Below, one piece after another: positions 9,055 to 18,342 of a stretch of DNA of 64,000 bases. Positions within the stretch are counted from its first letter, which is position 1. The number at the start of each line of letters is the position of its first letter. Both the position numbers and the translations under genes were made by a program. Below the pieces are notes generated by a model. That model searched no databases, was not told the DNA's origin, and saw only the letters and a program-made list of their open reading frames with translations. This DNA comes from Chitinophagaceae bacterium (GTDB taxonomy: Bacteria; Bacteroidota; Bacteroidia; Chitinophagales; Chitinophagaceae): positions 62,001-126,000 of the forward strand of contig JADJFD010000004.1 in assembly GCA_016708765.1 (NCBI GenBank). Direction: 5' to 3'.

Positions 9055-9269
9055 TAAGATTTTTTAAGAATTGTATAATGCTTGTATTTATGATGCTTTC
9101 AACATTGGCAACATTTGCACAAGAAAAAGAAGTAGAAATGGCTGACACAATGCGCAGCAATGGCAGAATTTATGTAGTGGTTGCAGTTATGCTTACAATC
9201 CTTTTCGGTCTTATCTTATATATAGTACGATTGGACAAAAAAATAAGTAAGCTAGAAAAAGAAAATTGA
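9051..9269 (+). CDS. Small CcmD-like membrane protein
   Basis: 72 residues from ATG 9051, whose first bases overlap the ccmC stop in an ATGA arrangement. It has an N-terminal signal-like segment ending TLATFAQ. A single membrane helix follows (RIYVVVAVMLTILFGLILYIVRLD), then a short Lys/Glu tail (KKISKLEKEN). The size, one-helix layout, short charged tail and position right after ccmC fit the CcmD role of stabilising the CcmABC complex. The extra signal-like leader is a Bacteroidota-style feature. A longer reading frame from 8976 exists but lies inside ccmC and is not credible as a start. Confidence 0.75.
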   Translation: MIRFFKNCIMLVFMMLSTLATFAQEKEVEMADTMRSNGRIYVVVAVMLTILFGLILYIVRLDKKISKLEKEN

Positions 9270-9283
9270 TTTTCATAGCAAGG

Positions 9284-9291
9284 TATTTTTG
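9284..9291 (+). promoter_or_regulatory. Possible -7 box upstream of gdhA
   Basis: TATTTTTG fits the Bacteroidota TANNTTTG -7 consensus and lies 60 bases before the gdhA ATG. A second weaker match (TACCTTGC) occurs 23 bases further on, so which one is used is uncertain. Confidence 0.35.
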
Positions 9292-9350
9292 AATTTTGTA
9301 TCCCTTACCTTGCATTCATAATAACGATTGCTAAAATTAAAACATCACTC

Positions 9351-10768
9351 ATGTCAGATCAACACTACAGTTTTTTTGGAGCCGTAGAAAAAAGTTTCGA
9401 TAAAGCTGCCAAACACACTAAGTGGGATGAAGGTATTCTTGGCCAGATAAAAGCTTGTAATGCTGTTTATCGTATGCGATTCCCAATAAAAAGAGATAAT
9501 GGAAGTATTGAAGTAATTGAAGCATACCGTGTGCAGCATTCACACCATAAAACGCCATGTAAAGGCGGTATCCGTTTTAGTGAAGCAGTAAATCAGGATG
9601 AAGTAATGGCATTAGCTGCTTTAATGACTTATAAATGCGCCATAGTGAATGTGCCATTTGGTGGTGGAAAAGGTGGTATAAAAATCAATCCCAAAGATTA
9701 TACTACTTATGAATTAGAAAAAATTACCCGCAGATATACAGCTGAACTAATAAAGAAAAACTTTATTGGCCCTGGTACAGATGTACCTGCACCTGATTAC
9801 GGAACCGGCGAAAGAGAAATGGCATGGATATTAGATACCTATACAGCAATGCACCCTGGCGAAATTGATGCAGCAGGTTGTGTTACTGGAAAACCAGTAA
9901 CGCAAGGTGGTGTTCGTGGCCGCAGAGAAGCAACTGGTCTTGGTGTTTTCTTCGGACTAAGAGAAGTTTGCAATACAAAAGCAGTGATGGACAAGCTTGG
10001 GCTTACCACAGGTGTAGAAGGCAAAAGAGTTGTAGTACAAGGATTAGGAAATGTTGGTTATCACTCAGCAAAATTCTTTCAGGATGCAGGAGCAAAAGTT
10101 GTTGGCCTTGCAGAATATGAAGGTGCAATCTGGAGTGATGCAGGTATTGATATTGATGCAGTTTTAATCACCGAAAAACTACTGGTTCAATATTAAACTT
10201 TCCAGGTTCAACTAATTTTAAAACAAATGGTGAAGCATTGGAGATGGAATGCGATATTCTTATTCCTGCAGCTCTTGAAAATGTTATCAACAAAGAAAAT
10301 GCACCAAGAGTAAAAGCAAAAATAATTGGCGAAGCAGCTAACGGACCATTAACTCCTGAAGCAGATGAAGAATTTATAAAGAGAGGCATACTAGTTGTAC
10401 CTGATATGTACCTGAATGCCGGCGGTGTAACTGTTTCTTATTTTGAATGGTTGAAAAACCTAAGTCATGTACGATACGGCCGCTTAGAAAAAAGATTTAC
10501 AGAAAATCTGAACACACATATTCTTGGACAGATAGAGGAATTGAGTGGCAAAAAAGTAAAAGATAGCGAAAGAGAATTCATTATGCATGGACCGGATGAA
10601 GTTGATCTGGTTTATAGCGGATTAGAAGAGACAATGATTACTGCAACGAATGAGATTATGAATATATGGCTAGAAAATCCATCTATTCCAGATATGCGAA
10701 CAGCAGCTTATGTTGTTGCAATCAATAAAGTTGCTACCAGCTATGCAGAATTAGGAATTTTCCCATAA
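9351..10768 (+). CDS. gdhA: Glu/Leu/Phe/Val-type glutamate dehydrogenase, one missing A breaks the frame
   Basis: Reversible oxidative deamination of glutamate to 2-oxoglutarate. The catalytic motif is VPFGGGKGGIK (Lys, residues ~104-114), with PGTDVPAPDYGTGEREMAWI, TGKPVTQGGVRGRREATGLG and the Rossmann turn VQGLGNVGYHSAKF. The first frame stops at 10196. Adding one A in the A-run near 10165-10169 gives NHRKTTGSILNFPGSTNF and continues into the frame of MECDILIPAALENVI to the stop at 10766-10768. The full product is ~472 residues, normal for this family. A hairpin terminator follows. Confidence 0.92.
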
Positions 10769-10789
10769 CCAATTGCTTATATAATCAGA

Positions 10790-10826
10790 AACCCCATTAC
10801 GATAAATCGGAATGGGGTTCTTTTTT
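10790..10826. terminator. Terminator between convergent gdhA and miaA
   Basis: A 9-bp stem AACCCCATT / AATGGGGTT with a 12-base loop, followed on the plus strand by a C and six T's. It sits 22 bases after the gdhA stop and touches the miaA stop, so it serves mainly gdhA and perhaps both. Confidence 0.8.
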
Positions 10827-11726
10827 ATTTTATATGATTGATTATTTCATCTATTTTATCCGGTTGAAACCAACTTATGTCTTCATCTTTCTTAAACCAA
10901 GTAAGTTGCCGCTTGGCATACTGACGGGTTGAGATTTTAATTCGCTCTATCGCTTCTGGCAACCTTATTCTTTTATCCAAATAATCAAACAACTCCGAAT
11001 AACCAACGGTCTGTAATGCATTAAGATTTTTAAACGCTGCTAAACTTTTCACTTCCTCCAATTGCCCTTCGTCCATCATCATATCCACTCTCTTATTTAT
11101 TCGTTCTACTAATTCTTCTTTGGGTAATTCCAATCCTACTTTAACAATAGAGAAGTCTCTTTTAATCTTTTCACCCCTTTGATAAAATAAAATTGAGTTG
11201 CCAGTACTTTCTTTTACTTCCAATGCCCGCATCATTCGTTGCGGATTCTTCATTTCACCAGACTGAAAATATGCCTGATCTTTTTCTTCTAATTGATTTT
11301 GTAACCAACTGATTCCTTTTTCTTCATAGCCAGCTATTATCTGTTGACGAACTCTTACATCAATATCCGGAATCGAGTCTAATCCCTCACAAAAAGCTTT
11401 TATATAAAGGCCCGTACCTCCAACCATTACTACCACTTCATGATCCTTGAATATTGATTCTGCTTTTGCAACGCATATTGTTCAAAAGTTACTGCTGTTA
11501 CTTCCTCTTGAATAGAGTGAGATGCAATGAAATGGTGTTTTATAGAACTTAGTTCATCAACTGAAGGTCTTGCTACACCAATATTCAATTCCTTATAACA
11601 TTGGCGGCTATCAGCAGAAATAATTTCAGTATTAAAATGCTTAGCGATTTGAATGGCCACTGCAGTTTTGCCCACAGCCGTTGGTCCGGCTACAATAATT
11701 ATCTTTTTGTTTTTATTTGACGACAT
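10825..11726 (-). CDS. miaA: tRNA dimethylallyltransferase, one missing base breaks the frame
   Basis: Adds a dimethylallyl group to A37 of tRNAs that read UNN codons. The N-terminal part shows the P-loop VAGPTAVGKTAVAIQ, then EIISADSRQCYKELNIG. The C-terminal part shows VVMVGGTGLYIKAFCEG, NPQRMMRALEV, ALQTVGYSELFDYL and TRQYAKRQLTWFKKD. The first frame ends at 11430. One extra base in the A-run of the coding strand (plus-strand T-run near 11463-11467) gives QKAESIFKDHE and joins the two parts into ~300 residues. I prefer ATG 11726 to the upstream TTG 11735, which sits beside a terminator hairpin. Confidence 0.92.
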
Positions 11727-11739
11727 GCTGCTCAATAAA

Positions 11740-11763
11740 AACCCCGGTTAAAAGGCCGGGGTT
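11740..11763. terminator. Terminator between the 11787 gene and miaA
   Basis: An 8-bp GC-rich stem AACCCCGG / CCGGGGTT with an 8-base loop, flanked by A's and T's. It lies 24 bases beyond the stop of the minus-strand gene at 11787 and just before the miaA start. Confidence 0.8.
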
Positions 11764-11786
11764 AATTTTATATATCTAATCATTTA

Positions 11787-12359
11787 TTAAACTTCTTCCT
11801 CCTCTTCTCCACCAACTTCGTCTTCCACTCCTGTGTCTTCGCCGTCTTCATCTTTTTCTCCAAAACCATTTCCTGCTTGTGTAAGGTCATATTTTTCCTC
11901 TATGTCTGCAAACTTTTCGCCCAACAAACCTTTGGTACCGTATTGACTTGGTGCAATCCCTTCTGTTCGGGAAGTAGCAGGATAAGTTATTTTCGGGTTT
12001 TCCTCCTTTGAAACATTAATCAGTTCGACATGAAAAGCCCACCCTTTATTAAAATCATATACATAAATGAATCGCTGATTCGGATCTCTTATTTCTGAAC
12101 CCACTGTAGTATCCGCCATCATTAATGGAGGTGCTTTGTACTCAACATCGTCATATAATTCTAATGAAATCTGCTTACCTCTTTGCCAATGGTCATTACT
12201 ACGAAAAAAAGTAGCTTGATGCTTTGAATCAAATTCATATGACTTCAGGATTGTTTCATGCAAAAGCAAAAAAGACTGATTATGCCGTATTACAACATCC
12301 CGGTACACACTTTCATCTTCTTCAAAATAAACTCTGAATTTTAAAATTGCCATACACAA
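11787..12359 (-). CDS. Plasmid pRiA4b ORF-3-like family protein with an acidic tail
   Basis: 190 residues (or 188 if the second ATG at 12353 is used). The body matches the pRiA4b ORF-3 / so-called TnpR passenger family: LKFRVYFEEDESVYRDVVIRHNQSFLLLHETILKSYEFD, then HQATFF near the middle, and a YVYDFNKGWAFHVELI strand pair. The last ~30 residues are almost all Asp, Glu and Gly. The function of the family is unknown. Despite its name it has no recombinase motif and no inverted repeats are seen around it. It lies 10 bases downstream of cca and may share its transcript. Confidence 0.8.
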   Translation of the reverse strand: MCMAILKFRVYFEEDESVYRDVVIRHNQSFLLLHETILKSYEFDSKHQATFFRSNDHWQRGKQISLELYDDVEYKAPPLMMADTTVGSEIRDPNQRFIYVYDFNKGWAFHVELINVSKEENPKITYPATSRTEGIAPSQYGTKGLLGEKFADIEEKYDLTQAGNGFGEKDEDGEDTGVEDEVGGEEEEEV

Positions 12360-12368
12360 ATTTAAGAA

Positions 12369-13793
12369 TTAAGATTTAATAACCTTTAAACCCAGCTCAT
12401 TTCCTTTTTGCAGCATAAAATCGTATGCTGCCTCATAAGTATTTACGATTTCACCATCCAACATTGCATCTTTCAGTGCATCTTTTATTTGTCCCACTTC
12501 TCTACTAGGCGACAATCCAAAAGTTTCCATGATTAATTCACCTGATATAGGCGGCTGCCAGTTTCGTATATGATCCTTTTCTTCTACTTCTTTACACTTC
12601 TGGCGAACCATCTGAAAGTTATCCTGAAATCTCTTTACTTTTTGCTTGTTCTTTGAAGTAATATCGGCATCACAAAGCATCATCAAAGCATCAAAATCTT
12701 CTCCGGCATCAAAAAGCAAACGCCTTATAGCCGAATCAGTAATGTTTTCTTTTGTCAGGCTGATTGGTCGTAAATGCAATTCCACCAGTTTACGAACAAA
12801 ACGCATTTTCTCATTTTGCGGCAGTTTCAATTTCGTAAATATCTTCGGCACCATTCTTCCTCCTACTACTTCATGTCCGTGAAATGTCCATCCATGTCCT
12901 TCTTCAAATTTCTTAGTAACAGGTTTTGCAATATCATGTAAAATAGCCGCCCATCTCAACCATAGATCATTCGTATTTGCGGATAAATTATCAAGAACTT
13001 GTAACGTATGGTAGAAATTATCTTTATGCCCTTTGCCGTCAATATATTCAGCACCTGCTAAATCTACCATTGGTGGAAAAATGATTTTAAGCAACCCAGA
13101 TTTATAAAGCAAGTCGAAACCAATAGAAGGCTTAGGCGAAAGAATTATTTTATTTAACTCATCTGTAATTCTTTCCTGCGAAATTATTTTTATTCTACTG
13201 GCACTATCTTTTATTCCCTGCCATGTTGTTTCTTCAATCAAAAACCCAAGTTGTGATGCAAACCGAATAGCTCTCATCATCCGTAAAGGATCATCGCTAA
13301 ATGTTTTTAAAGGATCTAATGGTGTACGGATAATTTTATCCTTCAAATCCTCAACACCATTAAACGGATCTATCAGTTTTCCGTAATCATTTTTATTTAA
13401 ACTAATTGCCAATGCATTAATGGTAAAATCCCTGCGGTTCTGGTCTTCAGCAATTGTACCCGGTTCTACATCAGGATTACGGGAATCAAAATTGTAGCTT
13501 TCTTTCCTTGCTCCTACAAATTCAATATCGAAATCGTTTTGGATTTTTATGTGAGCTGTTCCAAAATTTTTAAACACATCAACTTGCGGAACAGGGTTAA
13601 ACTGCTTTGCCACTTCTTTAGCTAGTTCAATACCATCACCCACACAAACAAAATCAGCATCTTTCGTTTCTCTTCCCAATAATTTATCTCTCACAAATCC
13701 GCCAATTAAATAAGTCTCCATTCCCAATGCCTGAGCAGCATTGGCGACTTTTTTAATTGAGACCAATTCATTTTCTGTACAATTAATTTCCAT
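12369..13793 (-). CDS. cca: CCA tRNA nucleotidyltransferase / poly(A) polymerase family with HD domain
   Basis: Adds or repairs the 3' CCA of tRNAs. The tRNA-Leu in this window does not encode CCA, so such an enzyme is needed. The N-terminal nucleotidyltransferase domain has LIGGFVRDKLLGRETKDADFV with the catalytic Asp-Ala-Asp. RRDFTINALAIS and DPLRMMRAIRFASQLGF follow. A C-terminal HD domain shows AAILHDIAKP with an HGHEVVG metal site (~residues 270-310). I start at ATG 13793 because the longer frame to 13856 runs through a 7-bp repeat array. Length from there is 474 residues. Confidence 0.92.
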   Translation of the reverse strand: MEINCTENELVSIKKVANAAQALGMETYLIGGFVRDKLLGRETKDADFVCVGDGIELAKEVAKQFNPVPQVDVFKNFGTAHIKIQNDFDIEFVGARKESYNFDSRNPDVEPGTIAEDQNRRDFTINALAISLNKNDYGKLIDPFNGVEDLKDKIIRTPLDPLKTFSDDPLRMMRAIRFASQLGFLIEETTWQGIKDSASRIKIISQERITDELNKIILSPKPSIGFDLLYKSGLLKIIFPPMVDLAGAEYIDGKGHKDNFYHTLQVLDNLSANTNDLWLRWAAILHDIAKPVTKKFEEGHGWTFHGHEVVGGRMVPKIFTKLKLPQNEKMRFVRKLVELHLRPISLTKENITDSAIRRLLFDAGEDFDALMMLCDADITSKNKQKVKRFQDNFQMVRQKCKEVEEKDHIRNWQPPISGELIMETFGLSPSREVGQIKDALKDAMLDGEIVNTYEAAYDFMLQKGNELGLKVIKS

Positions 13794-13813
13794 AAACGTT
13801 ACAAAGATAATCC

Positions 13814-13859
13814 TAACAAGATACAAGGCACAAGGAATACAAGGTACAAGTATCAAGGA
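13814..13859. repeat. Heptanucleotide-periodic array (TACAAGG type)
   Basis: Six or seven degenerate 7-bp units based on TACAAGG (for example TACAAGG, CACAAGG, TACAAGG, TACAAGT, ATCAAGG), with one 2-base slip. The array fills the gap between cca and tsaC and includes the tsaC stop codon. It is one of several 7-bp-periodic intergenic tracts in the window. Confidence 0.75.
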
Positions 13860-14422
13860 CGAAGCACTTCCACTTTTCCATTACTCCATTTGATAACAGA
13901 TGAAGGTGGCACAATCCTTTCATCATCCTGCCGGTAGTTGACAATATAATCAACCCCATCTTTAATTTCCTGATTAATCTCCCTAAAAATTTTGGCAGTT
14001 GGTTGGCTGCTTATATTTGCTGAAGTAGAGACAAGAGGTTTCCGAAATCTTTTCAAAAGGTGTTTACAAAAATCATCTTCGCATATGCGAATAGCAATAC
14101 TTCCATCTGCTCCTACAAGATTATCAGCAAACCCGATAGCACCTTTATAAATCACTGTTGTTGGCTTAGTAGCTTTTTCCAGGTAATCAAAAACCTGTAA
14201 ATCAGGAGCAGCAACATACTTAAGCACATCTCTTTCATCGGCCAACAATACAATCATTGCTTTATTATCTGGTCTTTGTTTTAGTGCATAAATTTTTTCT
14301 ACTGCAGCTTCATTCGTTGCATCGCACCCAATTCCCCACACAGTATCTGTAGGATAAAGAATTAATCCGCCACTGTGCAATACCTTCAAACACTCTTCAA
14401 TATCTTTTTCAAAATTTTTCAT
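13853..14422 (-). CDS. tsaC: L-threonylcarbamoyladenylate synthase (TsaC/Sua5/YrdC family)
   Basis: Makes threonylcarbamoyl-AMP from threonine, bicarbonate and ATP for t6A37 of ANN-decoding tRNAs. It has the YrdC core: GGLILYPTDTVWGIGCDA, IYALKQRPDNKAMIVLL (KxR motif), TTVIYKG, IAIRICEDDFC, and PLVSTSANISSQPTA (SxN). There is no Sua5 C-terminal domain; 189 residues is the short TsaC form. I start at ATG 14422, which overlaps the preceding glycosyltransferase stop by 4 bases (ATGA). The stop lies in the 7-bp array shared with the cca upstream region. Confidence 0.93.
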   Translation of the reverse strand: MKNFEKDIEECLKVLHSGGLILYPTDTVWGIGCDATNEAAVEKIYALKQRPDNKAMIVLLADERDVLKYVAAPDLQVFDYLEKATKPTTVIYKGAIGFADNLVGADGSIAIRICEDDFCKHLLKRFRKPLVSTSANISSQPTAKIFREINQEIKDGVDYIVNYRQDDERIVPPSSVIKWSNGKVEVLRP

Positions 14423-15689
14423 ATACTTCTGTAAACATTCATTACTGCTTCCGCATGTTTTTTGGGAGTAAATTTTTGTGCATGTTGCCATCCTTTTTCA
14501 ATCATGTCAGTTGCAAATTGTTTATCTGTATAGATTTTTTTCATTCCGACTGCTATCTCCTCTACACTGTCTGGGTTTACATAATAGGCACCCTTCCCGC
14601 CTGCTTCCGGCAAACAAGAAACGTTGGAAGTAATCACCGGCAATCTGCTCCATAATGCTTCAAGTACTGGAATACCGAATCCTTCAAAGAAGGAAGGGTA
14701 GATCATGGCAATAGCTGATTGATAAATCGCTGGAAAGTCAGCTTCAAACTTTTCGTATTTTTCTAGCTGGACTAAAAGCTTCAATCTTTGCTGTCCTAAT
14801 TCTTCCGGAATATCTCCTTTTTCATTATACTCAAGTATCTCATTTTCCAGCTCTTCCAGCTCTCCCAATTTATAATTATATCTTACAGACTTATGTATAT
14901 GCTTATCAGAAAGAAAAATAACCCTGCTTTCTAAATCGTTTTGCTTAACATACTCTTTCACCATCTGTTTATACTTTCCTCCTTCTCCAATAATTACCAA
15001 AGGCACATCAAAGTCTTTTCGCAACAAATGGACTGCTTTGCAAATATTCAAAAGATTTTTCCTTTCAATGATAGAACCAACATATAGAAAGTATTCGTCC
15101 GGTAAATTGTATACTTCTTTAACTTTTTTCTTTTCTTCCATTCTTACCGATTCCATAAAAGCCGGGCTACAACTTTGATAGCACACACTAATTTTATGCC
15201 CCGGAATTTTATAAAATTCCATAATATCCTTTTTAGTCTGCTCACTGATAGCAATTACTTTATCAGCATATTTACAGGCATTGCGGAACTTCTTTCGATA
15301 TATCGCCGCATCGATAAAACTATATTGTTCAGGATATCGTTCATGAATCAAATCATGTATGGTAACAACAGATTTAATTCCAGTATGTTGAATACCTATC
15401 GGAATCTCATGACTAAGTCCATGATATAGGTCAATCTTATTTTTTTTAAATCCTTCCTTACCCAATTGCTTCGCCATATTCCTGTAAAAATTTTATGAAA
15501 AAATGAACTCGGCTGAACTTCGTACATATTTGGAGCGACAAAAGGGAATAAAGACGACGCTACCGGATTAAACAAAAAATATTGATGCTCCGGGTAATAC
15601 TCGGAAAGAGCAGTAACTAGACTCCTGCTATAGTTTCCAAGTCCCGTATTGTTATGAAATGTCCTTTTTGCATCAAAACCAATGTTCAT
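14419..15689 (-). CDS. Family 4-type glycosyltransferase, one missing A breaks the frame
   Basis: GT-B fold glycosyltransferase. The N-terminal half starts MNIGFDAKRTFHNNTGLGNYSRSLV (15689). The C-terminal half has IDLYHGLSHEIPIGI, SVVTIHDLIHERYPEQY, ADKVIAISEQTKKDI, YFLYVGSIIERKNLLNICKAV and the donor-binding PSFFEGFGIPVLEALWSRLPVITS with Glu-x7-Glu. The two frames join at a long A-run (plus-strand T-run near 15436-15444): one extra A gives RKDLKKNKIDLYHG. An insert of ~45 residues (RYNYKLGELEELENEI onward) interrupts the usual nucleotide-binding half. The substrate cannot be told. The stop overlaps the tsaC start. Confidence 0.85.
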
Positions 15690-15789
15690 TACATTAATGA
15701 TTTGTCGTGCTGCAAATTTGCAGATTAATTTCCGCAAATCGGCATTCAGCTAAATTCTGACATTAGCTTATTTTCGCAGCAAAATAGAA

Positions 15790-16598
15790 ATGATGAAAGA
15801 TTTGATATTAGAGGCTTGGACAAACAGGGATTTATTAAAAGACAATAAATACAGCGATGCTGTTAAGGCTGTAATCGAAGAGGTAGATAAAGGCAGGTTA
15901 AGAACAGCTACTCCATCAGAAAATGGCTGGGTCGTAAATGAATGGGTGAAGCAAGCAATACTCATGTACTTCGGCATTCAACAAATGCAAACATGGGATG
16001 TGGCGCCGTTTGAATTCTATGACAAAATGTTGTTGAAAAAAACTATAAAGATCTTGGGGTAAGAGCCGTACCGCATGCAGTGGCGAGATATGGTGCTTTT
16101 TTGGGAAAGAATGTGGTGCTTATGCCTTCTTACGTTAATATTGGTGCATATGTAGACGAAGGAACAATGGTAGACACTTGGGCCACCGTTGGTAGTTGTG
16201 CACAGATAGGAAAAGGAGTTCACTTAAGTGGAGGAGTTGGCATTGGCGGTGTGTTAGAACCGTTACAAGCTTCTCCGGTGATAATAGAAGATGGTTGTTT
16301 TATTGGCAGCCGCTGTATTGTGGTAGAAGGTGTAATAGTAGAAAAAGAAGCAGTGTTGGGAGCCAATGTTGTACTAACGCAATCCACAAAAATCATTGAT
16401 GTGAGTGGTGATGCACCAATAGAAATGAAGGGCAGAGTACCGGCAAGAAGCGTTGTTATTCCTGGTACGTATACAAAGAAATTTCCTGCAGGAGAGTTTG
16501 GCGTTGGTTGTGCCTTAATAATTGGCCAGCGAAAACCAAGTACCGATTTAAAAACAAGTTTGAATGATGCGTTGAGAGACTTTAATGTTTCTGTATAA
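15790..16598 (+). CDS. dapD: Tetrahydrodipicolinate N-succinyltransferase, one missing A breaks the frame
   Basis: Succinylates tetrahydrodipicolinate in the lysine/diaminopimelate pathway; dapB of the same pathway is at 39515. The N-terminal part ends FEFYDKML at an A-run. One extra A near 16036-16042 gives KKNYKDLGVRAVPHAVARYGAF and continues into the hexapeptide-repeat left-handed beta helix (NIGAYVDEGTMVDTWATVGS, GVGIGGVLEPLQ, GCFIGSRCIVVEG). The joined length is ~269 residues, normal for DapD. tRNA-Leu follows 39 bases later. Because the enzyme is normally essential, the break is probably a sequence error. Confidence 0.93.
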
Positions 16599-16637
16599 CG
16601 TAGAATCTGATTTATTATATTTGTCCTCCACCTAAAT

Positions 16638-16721
16638 GCCCAGGTGGCGAAATTGGTAGACGCACTGCCTTCAGGTGGCAGCGTTCGCAAGAATGTGCTG
16701 GTTCGAATCCAGTCCTGGGCA
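16638..16721 (+). tRNA. tRNA-Leu (anticodon CAG)
   Basis: 84 bases folding as a type II tRNA. The acceptor stem is GCCCAGG/CCTGGGC with discriminator A. The D arm is GGCGAAATTGGTAGACGC, the anticodon stem CTGCC/GGCAG with loop TTCAGGT (CAG at 34-36). It has a long variable arm, and the T arm contains GGTTCGAATCC. CCA is not encoded; the next bases are CAAAG. Confidence 0.95.
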
Positions 16722-16722
16722 C

Positions 16723-16755
16723 AAAGCCTTTAGAAAATTCTAAAGGCTTTTATTT
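16723..16755. terminator. Strong bidirectional terminator after tRNA-Leu
   Basis: A perfect 13-bp stem (AAAGCCTTTAGAA / TTCTAAAGGCTTT) with a 2-base loop, followed by TTATTTATTT. It starts one base after the tRNA and reaches into the stop codon of the minus-strand 5'-nucleotidase, so it serves both. Confidence 0.88.
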
Positions 16756-18300
16756 ATTTAAACTTTCCATGTAGTTAACGATTGCCCTTCTTACATCAGA
16801 CCTTGCATCTTTTAAATCTGTAAAAACTGGATAAACCTTTATTATATCGGAATTATCTTTTGTAAGAAACCCGAGATTAGCTTCGCCGCCTGTCATTAAA
16901 AAATCTGAAATAGCTACTTTGTAAACTTTGTTTATATCTAATGGAGCATTTTTAAATGTCCAGTTGTTGTTCATACTGTCCTTAATAATTGATGAAGAAT
17001 ATTGAAGAAATCCTCCGCTTCCCACATTATTTTTACCAGCTTCCAGTACTTTTATTAGCAAACTGCCTTTCATTTCTACTTCCATAATAGAACCACCAAA
17101 TGGCAGGCTACGGATAATATCATATTGCGTAACGGGCATTTGCAAAATATCATCCACTCTTATCGCTCCAGAATTCATGATAGCTATATCTGCTGTTGGC
17201 GAAGCTCTCTCCATTGCAGCAACAATCAGTTTGGTAAAGTTTGTTTTGGTTGCACGGGTATAAGACTCTCTCCCATCAAACGGTTCACCAGTTGCCATAC
17301 AAATTTTTGTTGCATCAAAACCAAGCGATGCATAGTTTGCATTACCAATAGCTGTCCATTTTTTTACAACGATATCAGTAGCAGCATCAAATGGAGTGCT
17401 TTCATTTATGTCAATAATCTTTGCTGCAACACTCACCTGATGATTCTTTTTATTAATATTTAGTTTTAAAATATAAGCGGATTTTGCATTAGCATCTGCT
17501 TTGGTTATATATACATTACCAATTTTGGCATAATGCCTTTCATGTTCATGTCCGCCGATTATCAAGGTCAATCCCGGAATTTGTTTCGCCAGTTTAATAT
17601 CATCTTCCATTGCCTGGTGTGTAATGGCAATAACCGCATCGCATTGACTTTTTAATTCATCATACTTTTTTTGTGCTGAAGCAAATACATCTGTATAACT
17701 TACATATGGAACTTTAGTAAAAGGCAGCGTTAATCCTATATAACCGATTTTGGCATTTGTGCCATCTGCATCTTTAACTCCATTATATAAGATTGAGGAA
17801 AAGGCTCATCACCTTGCACCGTTTGTTTTACAAAAGGAAAAATTCCCTTACCTGTTTTGTGAAAAGTGTTGGTAGAAACCCATTTGAAATTAGATTCATT
17901 GATTCGGCTCTGCACATCAGACTCAGCAATATCAAATTCATGGTTACCAAAAACAACCATATCAACGCCTGCCACATTCATAGCATCTACCATTTGCTTA
18001 CCTCTTATTCTTGTGCCTTCGTATTTAAGGCTGTTATAAACCGAGGGGCTTAAAAAATCTCCCGCCATTACCATAAAAGTGTTCGGATTTTCTTTCAAGT
18101 ATTCTTTTTTAACGGTTGCCACTCTGGCCATACCGCCTGACTTACCACCATCCAACGGAGCAATTTCATATACATCATTAACTTGAACGATGGTAAAACT
18201 GATTTTTCCATCGTCCTTTGCTGCTGCCCTTTTTTGTAGAACTACAAGAACTAAATAGAAACAAGCCTGCTATTAAAATTGATAAACCTAATTTTCTCAT
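16750..18300 (-). CDS. 5'-nucleotidase / 2',3'-cyclic phosphodiesterase family lipoprotein, two frameshifts
   Basis: Envelope metallophosphatase that hydrolyses nucleotides. ATG 18300 opens a lipoprotein signal (LGLSILIAGLFLFSSCSS). A first break near 18228-18236 (one extra base, or two missing, in the A/G run) leads to KISFTIVQVNDVYEIAPLDGG. The metallophosphatase core then follows with FMVMAGDFLSPS and VVFGNHEFD. A second break near 17788-17794 (one T missing) leads to LYNGVKDADGTNAKIGYIGL, IIGGHEHERH, and the C-terminal 5'-nucleotidase domain with MNSGAIR, SLPFGGSIMEVEMKG and SDFLMTGGE. The full product would be ~516 residues. It shares a terminator with tRNA-Leu. Confidence 0.88.
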
Positions 18301-18342
18301 AAAAATATTTGTGATTAAAGATACTTTCTATTGTTTTAAATA

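Noticed and set aside
11787..12359. Transposon gene (the family is sometimes called IS1096 TnpR passenger)
   Set aside because: No recombinase motif, inverted repeats or target duplication seen; the gene sits in a housekeeping run.
12369..13856. Extended cca start at 13856
   Set aside because: The extra residues are encoded by the 7-bp repeat array and overlap the tsaC stop; ATG 13793 precedes the conserved domain directly.
16220..16690. 156-codon minus-strand frame across dapD and tRNA-Leu
   Set aside because: Antisense to a clear DapD beta-helix and to a tRNA; its translation has no family features.
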